Shown here in pieces: positions 7,888 through 15,794 of a stretch of 40,826 bases of DNA. The notes under the pieces were generated by a model that made no database searches, was not told where the DNA came from, and was given only the letters and a program-made list of their open reading frames with translations. Source of the DNA: Roseomonas sp. 18066 (GTDB lineage: Bacteria > Pseudomonadota > Alphaproteobacteria > Acetobacterales > Acetobacteraceae); NCBI RefSeq assembly GCF_902706185.1, contig NZ_CACSJM010000040.1, positions 1 to 40,826 on the forward strand, given 5' to 3'. A program made the position numbers and the translations under genes. Positions within the stretch are counted from its first letter, which is position 1. Every line of letters begins with the position of its first letter.

Positions 7888-10068
7888 TCAGGCCTCGATC
7901 AGCTGGGCATAGGCGCCGCGGGCGGCCAGCAGCGCCTCATGCGTGCCGCGCTCCAGCACCTTGCCGCGGTGCATGACGATGATCTCGTCGCAGTCGCGGA
8001 TGGTCGACAGCCGGTGCGCGATGATCAGGCAGGCGCAGCCGCGGCGGCGCAGATTGTCCATGATCCGCTTCTCGGCGATCGGGTCGAGCGCGCTAGTGGC
8101 CTCGTCCAGCACCAGCAGGCTGGGGCTGGCGACCAGGGCGCGGGCGATCTCCAGCCGCTGCCGCTGGCCGCCGGAGAAGTTGCGGCCGCCTTCCTCGACG
8201 GCGCCGTCATAGCCGCCGGGGCGGGCGACGATGGTGTCGTGGATCATGGCGTCGCGGGCGGCGGCGATGATGGCGGCCTCGGGCATGGTGTCGTCCCAGA
8301 GGGCGATGTTGTCGCGCAAGGTTCCTTCGAACAGCACGATGTCCTGGTCGACCACCGCCAGGCTGTCGCGCAGCAGGCGGCGCGGCAGGGCGCCCAGCGC
8401 CGTGCCGTCGAGGCGGATCTCGCCCTGCCAGGGCGGGAACAGCCCGGTGACCAGGCGGCCGACGGTCGACTTGCCGCTGCCCGAGGCGCCGACCAGCGCC
8501 ACCCGCGCGCCCGGCACCAGCTCCAGGGAGAAATCCTCGATCAGCGGCGGCTCCAGCGGCGAATAGCCGAAGCTGACGCCGGCCAGGCTCAGCGCGCCGC
8601 TCAGCCGCTGCTTGCGCCCGTCGGGCGCGGCGACGCCGTCGAATTCCGGCGCCTCGGGCTGCAGCAGGACGTCTTCCAGCTGGTCGACGACGCCGCGGGC
8701 GGATTGCAGCTGCACCGCGCTCAGCATCAGCAGCCGCAGCGGCACGGCGAGCCCGGCCTGCAGCAGCTGGAAGGCGACCAGCGTGCCCAGCGTGATCCGC
8801 CCCTGCATCACCAGCCAGCCGCCCAGCAGCAGCACCAGCGCGGCGCCCAGCTGGGCCAGGAAGTCGGGCAGGGTGACGAAGCCGGCCGAGAGCCGCCCGG
8901 TCTCCTGCTGCTGGCTGGCGACCAGGGCATGCTGCCCGGCCCAGGCGGTGAAGAAGGGCCCGTCGGTGCCGGTGGCCTTCAGGCTTTCGATCAGCTGCAG
9001 CCCCAGCATGGTCTTGGCGCCGAGCTTCACCTGGTCCAGCGCCGCCTTCTGCTCGCGCGCCTCGATGCGGCGGCGGGCCAGCAGGAACAGCGCCAGGTTG
9101 CCGCCCGCCGCCAGCGCCGCGACCGCGGTCAGCGCCGGGCTGTAGAGCAGCATGGCGGCCAGGAAGACCAGCACCCCGAGCCCCTCGGCCAGCAGCACGC
9201 CGAGGTCGCGCGCCGCATGCTGGCCGAGCGCGGTCGCCAGCTCCGCCCGGCTGCCGATGCTGCCGGCATAGCGCTGGGTGAAGAAGGGGATCGGCAGCCG
9301 CAGCATGCGCCAGACGAAGCGGGCCGAGGCCGACAGCGTCACCCGCGTCGCCAGCCGCCGCAGCAGCACCCCTTTCAGCCAGGCGAGCCCCCCCTGCAGC
9401 AAAGCGAGCGCGACGAAGCCGGCGACCAGCCATTCCAGCCAGTCGACCTGGCCTTCCAGCAAATACTGGTCGATGAAGATGCGGGTGAAGGCCGGCAGCA
9501 GGATCGCCGCCAGCACCAGGCCGAGGGCGGCCACCCCGATCGCCGCCAGCGCGTCGCGCGCGCCCTCCAGCTGGCCCCAGAGCCGGCCGGCGATGCCCGG
9601 CGGCGCGCCCTGACGGCGGAAGTCGGGGCCGGGGGTGAAGGTCAGCACCACGCCCGAATAGGCGGCGTCGAACTCCGCCTCCGACACCGCCCGCCGCCCG
9701 CCGGCGGGATCGTTCAGATGGACGCGGCCCTTGGAAAAGCCCTCCAGCACCAGGAAGTGGTTCAGGTTGACGAAGACGATGGCCGGCTTCGGCACGCTTC
9801 TCAGCGCTTCCAGCTCGTAGCGGAAGCCCTTGGCCTCCATCCCGAAGCTGCGCGCGGCGCGCACCACGTTGCCGGCGCGGCTGCCGTCGCGGGAGACGCC
9901 GCAGGCCAGGCGCAGCTCGGCCAGCGGCACCCAGCGGCCATGCGTCGCCAGCACCATGGCCAGGCACGCGGCGCCGCATTCCACCGCCTCCAGCTGCAGG
10001 ATGGTCGGGCTGCGGCGGCGCGCGGCCGAGGCGGGCAGGGTGGCGGCGGGCAAGGTCGCGGAGGCCAT
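7888..10068 (-). CDS. NHLP-type ABC exporter with C39 peptidase domain (peptidase/permease/ATPase)
   Basis: This 726-residue membrane protein cleaves a double-glycine leader and exports the released peptide. The N-terminal C39 peptidase shows Q25, catalytic C31 in ECGAAC, H104 in NLNHF and D120 in LNDPAGG, so it looks active. A six-helix ABC exporter domain spans about 160-460. The ATPase has Walker A GASGSGKST, signature FSGGQRQRLE and Walker B LLVLDEATSALD. The only candidate substrate in view is the precursor encoded at 11327-11641, which has a GG site. It lies five bases after the membrane-fusion protein gene and six before the second exporter subunit. Confidence 0.95.
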   Translation of the reverse strand: MASATLPAATLPASAARRRSPTILQLEAVECGAACLAMVLATHGRWVPLAELRLACGVSRDGSRAGNVVRAARSFGMEAKGFRYELEALRSVPKPAIVFVNLNHFLVLEGFSKGRVHLNDPAGGRRAVSEAEFDAAYSGVVLTFTPGPDFRRQGAPPGIAGRLWGQLEGARDALAAIGVAALGLVLAAILLPAFTRIFIDQYLLEGQVDWLEWLVAGFVALALLQGGLAWLKGVLLRRLATRVTLSASARFVWRMLRLPIPFFTQRYAGSIGSRAELATALGQHAARDLGVLLAEGLGVLVFLAAMLLYSPALTAVAALAAGGNLALFLLARRRIEAREQKAALDQVKLGAKTMLGLQLIESLKATGTDGPFFTAWAGQHALVASQQQETGRLSAGFVTLPDFLAQLGAALVLLLGGWLVMQGRITLGTLVAFQLLQAGLAVPLRLLMLSAVQLQSARGVVDQLEDVLLQPEAPEFDGVAAPDGRKQRLSGALSLAGVSFGYSPLEPPLIEDFSLELVPGARVALVGASGSGKSTVGRLVTGLFPPWQGEIRLDGTALGALPRRLLRDSLAVVDQDIVLFEGTLRDNIALWDDTMPEAAIIAAARDAMIHDTIVARPGGYDGAVEEGGRNFSGGQRQRLEIARALVASPSLLVLDEATSALDPIAEKRIMDNLRRRGCACLIIAHRLSTIRDCDEIIVMHRGKVLERGTHEALLAARGAYAQLIEA

Positions 10069-10073
10069 GGTGC

Positions 10074-11330
10074 TCAGCGCAGGCCGAGCCGCGCCAGCAG
10101 CCGCTCCGCCTCGGGCAGCAGCAGGGCGATCAGCGGGATGTCGTCGACGACGATGCGGCCCTCGGCCGGGGTGCCGTTGCCGATGGCCAGCGCCGGCCCC
10201 TGGCCGGTCGACCAGCGATAGCCCGAGGGCGTGGCGGCATCCGGCAGCAGCCGGACGGTGGCCTGCACCGGCGCGCCCTGCCGGGTCAGCTGCTCGACCA
10301 GGGCGGAGTTGCGCAGGGTGCGCTGGATGCCTTCGCGGGTCGCGGCGATCGGCGAGACCGACAGGATGACGCCCTCGATGAAGCCGTCGCGCTGCACGCG
10401 GATGGTCGAGGGGATCACCTGCACCCGCATCCCCACCCGCACCCGCTTGCCATCGGCCGGCGGCACATAGAGCAGGCCGACCAGGCTTTCCGCCTCGCGG
10501 GCGCTGCCGGCCAGGAAGCGCAGCAGCGGCGCGCCGGCCTCGACCCGTTCGCCGGCGCTGACGACCTGCTCGACCAGCAGCCCCTCGGCCGGCGCCAGCA
10601 CCTGGCCGCGGCGGGCGAGCTCGGCCTCGGTCCAGGCGATCTCGCGCGCCACCGCCGCGCGCCGCACGCCGAGGTCGAGCAGCTCGCGCGCGGCGCGGAT
10701 CCGCTCGCCCTCGCTGTCGGCGGCGATCTGGACGAGGGCGGCCTCGGCCTCGCTGCGCTGGCTCTGCACCTCCTGCGCCTGCTGCCGGGCGGCCAAAAAG
10801 CGCTCCCTCGTGCCGAGGCCGCGGGAGAAAAGCCCCTGCTGGATGCTGGCCATCTCGGCCATGGTGGCCTCCAGCGCGACGAGGGCGGCGCGGCGCTCGC
10901 GCAGGCTCTGCTCGCGCGCCGTGGCCAGCCGCCCGCGCGCCGCCGCCTCGCCGTCGAGGAAGGCGCGCACCCGCGCCTCCTGGTCGTCCAGCGTCGCCGC
11001 CTCGGTGCGGCGGCGCGACAGGTCGGCCTCCAGCTCCGGCTGGTCGAGCAGCGCCACCGGCTGGCCGGCGGCGACCCGCTCGCCGGGCAGCGCCAGCAAT
11101 TGCCGCAGCCGCCCCGTCGCCGGCGCCACGACATCGCCGACGCCGCCGGCCGAGAGCAGCACGCCCTGCGCCACCGTCTTCACCGCGGCGGTGGAGACGA
11201 TGCTCCAGACCAGCCCGGCCAGCAGCAGGAGAAACAGCACCGCCAGAGCGGGCCAGGCCAGCGAGGGGGTGACGCGCAGGACCCGGTCCAGCTGCTCCGG
11301 GCTGGGCGGCCGGACCAGGCTGCCGCTCAA
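10074..11330 (-). CDS. NHLP-type secretion membrane-fusion protein (HlyD-like)
   Basis: This 418-residue periplasmic adaptor links the inner-membrane peptide exporter to the outer membrane. One N-terminal transmembrane helix lies at about residues 25-47. A lipoyl/barrel segment (VVAPATGRLRQLLALPGERVAAGQPVA-like) precedes a long Arg/Glu/Ala-rich coiled-coil hairpin (about 105-235), and the matching half-lipoyl segment (VLAPAEGLLVEQVVSAGERV-like) and beta-barrel region follow. The length fits the NHLP secretion protein family. Its ATG overlaps the stop of the precursor peptide gene by four bases (ATGA), so peptide and exporter are translationally coupled. A TolC-type outer-membrane partner is not in the window. 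Confidence 0.93.
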   Translation of the reverse strand: MSGSLVRPPSPEQLDRVLRVTPSLAWPALAVLFLLLLAGLVWSIVSTAAVKTVAQGVLLSAGGVGDVVAPATGRLRQLLALPGERVAAGQPVALLDQPELEADLSRRRTEAATLDDQEARVRAFLDGEAAARGRLATAREQSLRERRAALVALEATMAEMASIQQGLFSRGLGTRERFLAARQQAQEVQSQRSEAEAALVQIAADSEGERIRAARELLDLGVRRAAVAREIAWTEAELARRGQVLAPAEGLLVEQVVSAGERVEAGAPLLRFLAGSAREAESLVGLLYVPPADGKRVRVGMRVQVIPSTIRVQRDGFIEGVILSVSPIAATREGIQRTLRNSALVEQLTRQGAPVQATVRLLPDAATPSGYRWSTGQGPALAIGNGTPAEGRIVVDDIPLIALLLPEAERLLARLGLR

Positions 11331-11641
11331 GGCCCGGGGCCGGCGGGCTGGCCCAGGCAGCTCAGCATGAAAGCCAGCTCGGAGATTTCTGTCTGAGCGC
11401 CGCCGCTGACGCCATCCAGCGCCTCGACCGACAGCTCGCCATTGGTGGAAAACTCCTCGCGCAGGCGGCGGACATGGCTGCGGATCTCGGCGGCGCTGGT
11501 GGCGATGCCGTGCCGCGCGCCCAGCCGGTCGAGCAGCTCGGCCGCCGCATCCAGGTCGCGCAGCCCGGCCAGGCCCGCCGCCGTCTCCGGCTGCTCGGCG
11601 AAAAGCTGGCGGAAGCTGGCCATGACGTCATCCGGTCGCAT
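11327..11641 (-). CDS. Nif11/NHLP-like RiPP precursor peptide with double-glycine leader
   Basis: This 104-residue protein is, I infer, the substrate of the export operon. Residues 1-79 form a helical Nif11-like leader (FRQLFAEQPETAAGLAGL, then LDRLGARHGIATSAAEIRSH), ending in the typical cleavage motif GELSVEALDGVSGG. The GG pair is at 80-81. Cleavage there would release a 23-residue core (82-104) that begins AQTEISEL, contains one cysteine (C95), ends in a Gly/Pro tail and has no Lys or Arg. It is first in the operon and overlaps the adaptor gene by four bases. GGAAGG precedes the ATG, supporting this start; an internal ATG at 11623 is the alternative. Sequence alone cannot say whether the core is modified. 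Family assignment rests on motif and context. Confidence 0.85.
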   Translation of the reverse strand: MRPDDVMASFRQLFAEQPETAAGLAGLRDLDAAAELLDRLGARHGIATSAAEIRSHVRRLREEFSTNGELSVEALDGVSGGAQTEISELAFMLSCLGQPAGPGP

Positions 11642-11662
11642 CCCGCACCTTCCCCCGGGGCC

Positions 11663-11677
11663 CCCGCGACTCGCGGG
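11663..11677. promoter_or_regulatory. Palindrome in the leader of the peptide export operon
   Basis: CCCGCGA-C-TCGCGGG is a perfect 7-base inverted repeat around one base. It lies between a candidate minus-strand -10 element (TAAGAT, plus-strand 11690-11695) and the ribosome-binding site of the precursor gene. Just downstream of a transcription start, it could be a repressor operator or an RNA hairpin. No clear -35 is visible, and high GC raises the chance of coincidence. Confidence 0.35.
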
Positions 11678-11828
11678 CGGCCTGCATCGATCTTAACCGG
11701 GGCGCAAACCGGCCGCCCGGCCGTCCGGCTCATAGTTTTTGCCCGCGGTTGCAAATTTACGGCGGATGCATCTCAAAACGCCAGGGGCCGCGGCAGACAA
11801 GGCTTCACCCTGGCCGTCCGGCCGTGGC

Positions 11829-12761
11829 ATGGGCAAGGATATGTGGCCCACCTCCTTCTGCCGTCTCGAGCAGGCCTGGTCCGGCCTGGTGCCGCCCGGG
11901 CTGGCCGCGACCCTGCGGCACCGGCTGGCGCTGTCCGGCGCGCCGCCGATGGTGCTGCGCGTCGCCTTCCTGGGCGGCACGGCAGGCGCGGCGGTGGCCG
12001 TGCCGCAGGCCGGCGGCGGGGTGGAGCTGATCTGGCTGGGGGTGCGGGCCAGCCTGCGGCGGCGCGGCATCGGCGCCTCGCTGCTGCGGGCGGTGCGCAC
12101 CACGGTGCCGGCGCGGCCGCTGGAGACGCGCTGGAACCCGCCCGAGGAGCAGCCGGATCATTTCGGCGCGCTGATGGCCTCGGCCGGCGCCGTGGCGCGG
12201 CCGGCCGGGCTGGTGGTCAGCCTGTCGCCGACCCTGGCGTCGCACCAGCTGGCGGCGCTGCAGGCGCGGCTGCCGCCGGCGCAGGGCGAGCTCTGCGACT
12301 GGGCGGCGCTGAAGCCGGCGGCGCGGGCGGCGCTGCGCCAGGCTCTGGACCGGGCGGCGCTGGACCAGGGGGCGATCCCCTCCGGCCTCGACCCCTTCAT
12401 GCTGGCCCCGGCCTGCGCGCCGGAGCTCAGCCTGGCCTGGCTGGTGGAGGGGCAGGTGCAGGGCTGGGCCATGGCGGCCTGGACCGCGCCCGACCGGGTC
12501 TGGGTGCATGCGGTCTATGGGCTGGCGCCCGGGCGGCGGGCGCGGCAGAGCCTGCCGCTGCTGATCGCCCTGCTGCGGCGCCAGGCGATGCGCGCGCCGG
12601 AGGGCCGCTGCGGCTGGGAGACGCCGGACCACCAGGTGGCGATGCTGCGCTTCATCCGTCGCCGCGCCGTGGCGACCGGGGCGCGGCTGATGCCGCGGCT
12701 GCAGGCGCGGCTGGAACCCTGGGAAATGTCCCCCCCGAGCCTGACAACGCCACGGGCCTGA
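11829..12761 (+). CDS. GNAT-superfamily acyltransferase, divergent from the peptide export operon
   Basis: This ~310-residue protein has a GNAT acyl-CoA-binding signature: strand VELIWLGV (65-72) followed by RRRGIGASLL (77-86), the pyrophosphate-binding turn. The second half (LAWLVEGQVQGWAMAAW, then VYGLAPGRRAR) looks like a second, degenerate GNAT fold. The frame opens with TTG at 11739 and has ATGs at 11766 and 11829; I chose 11829 because conserved-looking sequence begins there, though no good ribosome-binding site is seen. The gene diverges from the precursor and exporter operon across a short intergenic region, which suggests shared control. In selidamide-type RiPPs, GNAT-like maturases acylate peptide side chains, so this may be a tailoring enzyme or an immunity acetyltransferase. 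It could equally be an unrelated acetyltransferase. Confidence 0.75.
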   Translation: MGKDMWPTSFCRLEQAWSGLVPPGLAATLRHRLALSGAPPMVLRVAFLGGTAGAAVAVPQAGGGVELIWLGVRASLRRRGIGASLLRAVRTTVPARPLETRWNPPEEQPDHFGALMASAGAVARPAGLVVSLSPTLASHQLAALQARLPPAQGELCDWAALKPAARAALRQALDRAALDQGAIPSGLDPFMLAPACAPELSLAWLVEGQVQGWAMAAWTAPDRVWVHAVYGLAPGRRARQSLPLLIALLRRQAMRAPEGRCGWETPDHQVAMLRFIRRRAVATGARLMPRLQARLEPWEMSPPSLTTPRA

Positions 12762-12793
12762 CAAAGCCGCGGGCCTGACAAAGCCGGGCCTGA
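12736..12793. repeat. Short tandem repeat at the end of the GNAT gene
   Basis: A 17-base unit recurs about three times: a diverged CGAGCCTGACAACGCCAC copy, then GGGCCTGACAAAGCC twice, then a partial GGGCCTGA. It straddles the stop codon at 12759-12761 and the gap before the convergent glycerol kinase gene. It probably arose by replication slippage. Confidence 0.6.
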
Positions 12794-12807
12794 AATCCGC
12801 TTCAGGC
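12788..12807. terminator. Hairpin between convergent GNAT and glycerol kinase genes
   Basis: GCCTGAA-atccgc-TTCAGGC is a perfect 7-base stem with a 6-base loop. It overlaps the glycerol kinase stop codon and lies 26 bases past the GNAT stop. It could terminate transcription from the GNAT side; there is no U-tract. Confidence 0.35.
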
Positions 12808-14304
12808 GGGGCGCGAGAGGGTGCGGCGGACGGCGTCGCACCAGCCAGCATAGGCAGCCTCCCGCGTCGCGGGGTCCAGCGCCGGGGTGAAGCGGCGCTG
12901 CAGCCGCCATTGCCGGGCGAAGTCCTCGGGCGGCGGGCAGAGGCCGGAGCGCAGCCCGGCCAGATAGGCCGCGCCCAGCGCCGTGGTCTCCTGCACCGCC
13001 GGGCGGTCGACCGGGCGGTCGAGCACATCGGCCAGGCATTGCATGGTCCAGTCCGAGGCCGCCATGCCGCCATCGGCGCGCAGCACCTCGATCGCCTGGC
13101 CGGGGGACAGGTCGCGATGCATGGCCTGCAGCAGGTCGCGGGTCTGGAAGGCCGTGGCCTCCAGCGCGGCGCGGGCGAAATCGGCAGGGCCGGAATCGCG
13201 GGTCAGGCCGAAGATGGCGCCGCGCGCCTCGGCATCCCAATGCGGCACGCCCAGGCCGACAAAGGCCGGCACCAGGTAGATGCGCCTGGCCGGGTCGGCG
13301 GAAGCGGCCAGGCGGCTGCTCTCGGCGGCGCTGGCGATCAGCCCCAGCCCGTCGCGCAGCCATTGCACCGCGGCGCCCGCGACGAAGATGGCGCCCTCCA
13401 GGGCATGGGTGCGGCGGCCGTCGAGCTGGTAGGCGATGGTGGTCAGCAGCCGGTTCTGCGAGCGCACCGGGGTGTCGCCGGTGTTCAGCAGCGCGAAGGC
13501 GCCGGTGCCATAGGTCGCCTTGACCATGCCGGGCTGGAAGCAGGCCTGGCCGATGGTCGCCGCCTGCTGGTCGCCGGCGACGCCGCGGATCGGGATGGCA
13601 GCCCCCAGCAGGGCGGGCTCCGCCGTGCCGAAATCGGCCGCGCAGTCGAGCACCTCGGGCAGCATCTGCTCCGGGATGCGGAACAGCGCCAGCATCGCCG
13701 GATCCCAGGCCCCGGCCTGGATGTCGTAGAGCAGCGTGCGCGCGGCATTGGTGGCGTCGGTGACATGGGCGCGGCCGCCGGTCAGGCGCCAGATCAGCCA
13801 GGTGTCGACGGTGCCGAAGGCCAGGCGCCCCTGCTCCGCGGCGCGGCGGGCGCCCGACACATTGTCCAGGATCCAGGCGATCTTGGTCCCCGAGAAATAG
13901 GGGTCGATCAGCAGGCCGGTGGTGGCCTCGACGGCGGCGGCATGGCCGGCCTGGCGCAGCACGGCGCAGGCGGCGGCGGTGCGGCGGTCCTGCCAGACGA
14001 TGGCGCGGTGCAGCGGCCGGCCCGTGGCGCGGTCCCAGACCAGCACGGTCTCGCGCTGGTTGGCGATGCCGATGCCGGCGATGTCCTCGACCTCGACGCC
14101 AGCCTTGTCGATGGCCTGGCGCATGGTCGCCAGGCTGGACCGGAACAGGTCTTCCGGGTCGTGCTCGACCCAGCCGGGGCCGGGATAATGCTGCGCGATT
14201 TCCTGCTGGGCCATGGCCAGCGGCGCCAGGCCCGGCGTGCTGAACAGGATGCTGCGCGTCGAGGTGGTGCCCTGGTCCAGCGCCAGGATCAGCCCTTCCG
14301 TCAT
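12802..14304 (-). CDS. glpK: Glycerol kinase
   Basis: This cytoplasmic FGGY-family kinase converts glycerol and ATP to glycerol-3-phosphate. Its 500 residues match the usual family length. The N-terminal phosphate-binding motif is [11 protein letters not shown] (8-18). Glycerol-contacting regions are recognisable: [11 protein letters not shown] and [10 protein letters not shown] (the R-E and W-x-D positions), TYGTGAF, and [11 protein letters not shown]. The C-terminal domain carries [15 protein letters not shown], with the adenosine-site glycines. GGCAGGACC lies directly before the ATG. No glpF, glpD or glpR is adjacent, so the gene stands outside a glp operon here. The related kinases for xylulose or ribulose are less likely given the glycerol-site motifs. 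Confidence 0.95.
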   Translation of the reverse strand: MTEGLILALDQGTTSTRSILFSTPGLAPLAMAQQEIAQHYPGPGWVEHDPEDLFRSSLATMRQAIDKAGVEVEDIAGIGIANQRETVLVWDRATGRPLHRAIVWQDRRTAAACAVLRQAGHAAAVEATTGLLIDPYFSGTKIAWILDNVSGARRAAEQGRLAFGTVDTWLIWRLTGGRAHVTDATNAARTLLYDIQAGAWDPAMLALFRIPEQMLPEVLDCAADFGTAEPALLGAAIPIRGVAGDQQAATIGQACFQPGMVKATYGTGAFALLNTGDTPVRSQNRLLTTIAYQLDGRRTHALEGAIFVAGAAVQWLRDGLGLIASAAESSRLAASADPARRIYLVPAFVGLGVPHWDAEARGAIFGLTRDSGPADFARAALEATAFQTRDLLQAMHRDLSPGQAIEVLRADGGMAASDWTMQCLADVLDRPVDRPAVQETTALGAAYLAGLRSGLCPPPEDFARQWRLQRRFTPALDPATREAAYAGWCDAVRRTLSRPA

Positions 14305-14373
14305 GGTCCTGCCCGATGCCTCCCGCGGGGTTCCGGTCCCTTGTTCAGGCTCCGGGCGCGGAAGGCAAGCGGG

Positions 14374-15138
14374 TCAGCGGCGGGAGAGGGTCAGCACGCT
14401 GCGGTGGATGCCGCGGATCAGCTCCGGCAGCTCGGTCGCGGCGACCGGGGTGCTGGCGACATAGGCGGCGACCAGGCCGGCGGTCGCGGCGCGGGCCGAG
14501 AGCGGCAGGATGACGGCCGCGGCCACCGGCGGCAGCGCCAGGACCTCGGCCGCAGGCAGGTCCGGCGCGTCGGCCCCGGCAGGCTCGGCCGCGGCCTCGG
14601 CGGGGAGGTCTTCGCCAGAGGTGGCCTCGAGGATGTCCCCGGCGACGGGCACGGCGGGGGCCGCCTCAGGCTCGGGCTCCGGCTCCGGCTCGGGCGGCGC
14701 GGCGACGGCCTTGCGGCGGCGCTGCGGGGCTTTCGCGGCCGGGGCGGCGGGCGCCTCGGGCTCGGCTTCGGGCTGGGTCTCGGGCGGCGCGGCGGCGGCG
14801 GCCGGCGTGGGTTCTTCGCTGGGCGCAGGCTCTTCGACCGGCGGCGCCGGCGGCGCTGCCACGAACGCCGGCCGGGCGGGCCGCGCGGCCTCGGCCTCCT
14901 GCAGCAGGCGGCTCAGCGTCGCGGCGGTCTCGTAGAAGCCATCGCCGCGCAGGGCGAGATAGGCCTGGTTGTCGAGCCAGAAGACGCGGCGCTGCATGGA
15001 AAGCCGGGCGATCTGCTCGGCGGCGGCCGGCTGGAAGCTGCAGCCAAGGGTCTCGGCGATGCGGAACTGGTCACGCGTCAGGTGCACGGTCGTGGTCTTC
15101 CCCAGCGGCCTGAACGGCGCGCATTGCCCGGAATCCAT
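14374..15138 (-). CDS. Proline/alanine/glutamate-rich protein with a MucR-like C-terminal segment, function unknown
   Basis: This 254-residue protein (from the ATG at 15138; a GTG at 15195 would add 19 residues) has three parts. Residues about 17-83 form a compact domain I do not recognise (TVHLTRDQFRIAETLG, then VFWLDNQAYLAL). Residues about 84-186 are a low-complexity Pro/Ala/Glu linker with EP repeats. The last ~39 residues (LVAAYVASTPVAATELPELI, then RGIHRSVLTL) resemble the N-terminal oligomerisation segment of MucR/Ros regulators. The zinc-finger DNA-binding part of MucR is absent, as no Cys2-His2 pattern is present, and the segment is C-terminal rather than N-terminal. It may bind MucR-type proteins; that is inference. 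It lies 69 bases downstream of glpK's start on the same strand. Confidence 0.6.
   Translation of the reverse strand: MDSGQCAPFRPLGKTTTVHLTRDQFRIAETLGCSFQPAAAEQIARLSMQRRVFWLDNQAYLALRGDGFYETAATLSRLLQEAEAARPARPAFVAAPPAPPVEEPAPSEEPTPAAAAAPPETQPEAEPEAPAAPAAKAPQRRRKAVAAPPEPEPEPEPEAAPAVPVAGDILEATSGEDLPAEAAAEPAGADAPDLPAAEVLALPPVAAAVILPLSARAATAGLVAAYVASTPVAATELPELIRGIHRSVLTLSRR
14670..14702. repeat. Hexameric repeat encoding Glu-Pro dipeptides
   Basis: About four to five copies of GGCTCG/GGCTCC in tandem encode an alternating EPEPEPEPE stretch in the linker of the MucR-like protein. Slippage could make the length variable between strains. Confidence 0.6.
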
Positions 15139-15223
15139 GCACCCCGGGAATCCTATCGCCTCAGGACCCGCCCCCGGCGCCTGGGCAAGATACACCGACC
15201 CCGGGGCCGAACCCTAGAGCACA

Positions 15224-15251
15224 AGTGTAAAAAGACCGAAAGTTCCGCCAA
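15224..15251 (-). promoter_or_regulatory. Candidate promoter of the MucR-like gene
   Basis: On the minus strand TTGGCG (15251-15246) and TACACT (15229-15224) are 16 bases apart. The start point would be near 15217, 22 bases before the alternative GTG (15195) and 79 before the ATG (15138). The region is locally AT-rich (a run of five T on the minus strand). Confidence 0.4.
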
Positions 15252-15429
15252 GAATTCGATCGGGCTTCAGCGCCGCGTCATTGGGGGTGCGAGGCGGACC
15301 ATTGGCGAAGAGACTTGCGGCGGCGACGGCAGGGCTGCGCTCGTCGGCAAAGATCGCCGCTGCCGCCTGGGACCGGCGGCGGCAGATACGCGGGCGCCTC
15401 GTCAAGCAACGACGCCCCTTCGCCCGGCG

Positions 15430-15462
15430 CCGGCCGGCCCGGGACAAGCCCGGGTCGGCCGG
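15430..15462 (-). terminator. Long GC hairpin downstream of the DUF3297 gene
   Basis: CCGGCCGGCCCGGG and CCCGGGTCGGCCGG pair at 13 of 14 positions around the loop acaag. It begins 24 bases past the stop. No U-tract follows, so it would be a U-less terminator or a 3' stabilising structure. Confidence 0.5.
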
Positions 15463-15485
15463 CCTGCCGGGCCCGGTGGCCGCGA

Positions 15486-15743
15486 TCAGGCCTCGGGGGC
15501 AGCGGCGATGTCGCGGAAATAGGGCTCGACCGTGCCCTGCAGCTTCATGGTCATCGGATTGCCCTTGCGGTCGAGGGTGGTGCCGACGGTCAGGCGGACC
15601 CAGCCCTCGCTGACGCAGTATTCGTCGACATTGTTCTTCTCGACGCCCTTGAACCGCACGCCGATGCCGCGCTCCAGCAGGGCCTGGTCGTAGAAGGGGC
15701 TCTTCGGGTTGGAAGAAAGGCGGTCGGGCGGGGTGTCGGTCAT
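15486..15743 (-). CDS. DUF3297 family protein
   Basis: This is a small 85-residue soluble protein. The sequence from DRLSSNPKSPFYDQALLERG through GVRFKGVEKNNVDEYCVSEG and PMTMKLQGTVEPYF is the conserved DUF3297 fold found across alpha- and gammaproteobacteria. Its function is not established. I chose the ATG at 15743 because AAGGG lies upstream and the family begins MTDTPPDRLS-like; the open frame extends to 15809 without family similarity. A strong hairpin follows the gene and another (15795-15822) precedes it, so it is probably transcribed alone. Confidence 0.9.
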   Translation of the reverse strand: MTDTPPDRLSSNPKSPFYDQALLERGIGVRFKGVEKNNVDEYCVSEGWVRLTVGTTLDRKGNPMTMKLQGTVEPYFRDIAAAPEA

Positions 15744-15794
15744 GGTGGAACCCTTGGAGGGGGAAGTAACAGGCCGGGGGTGATAGCCGATCCG

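Larger units (their letters stand above)
15139..15485. other. Intergenic region between the MucR-like gene and DUF3297
   Basis: I see no convincing gene here if the ATG at 15138 is used. The stretch holds a candidate minus-strand promoter (15224-15251) for the MucR-like gene and a long GC hairpin (15430-15462) behind the DUF3297 gene. The rest (about 15260-15425) shows open frames on several strands but no recognisable protein. Confidence 0.5.

Noticed and set aside
6356..10221. Long open frames on the plus strand opposite the two exporter genes
   Set aside because: They are Gln/Arg/Gly-rich translations without any domain, mirror the codon pattern of the minus-strand genes, and are expected in GC-rich DNA with few stop codons.
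12802..14304. Glycerol kinase as part of the peptide cluster
   Set aside because: It is convergent with the GNAT gene, is a complete housekeeping enzyme, and has no known role in RiPP maturation.
14670..14702. EP-coding hexamer repeats as a CRISPR or mobile repeat
   Set aside because: The unit is six bases and in frame within a low-complexity linker; there are no spacers.
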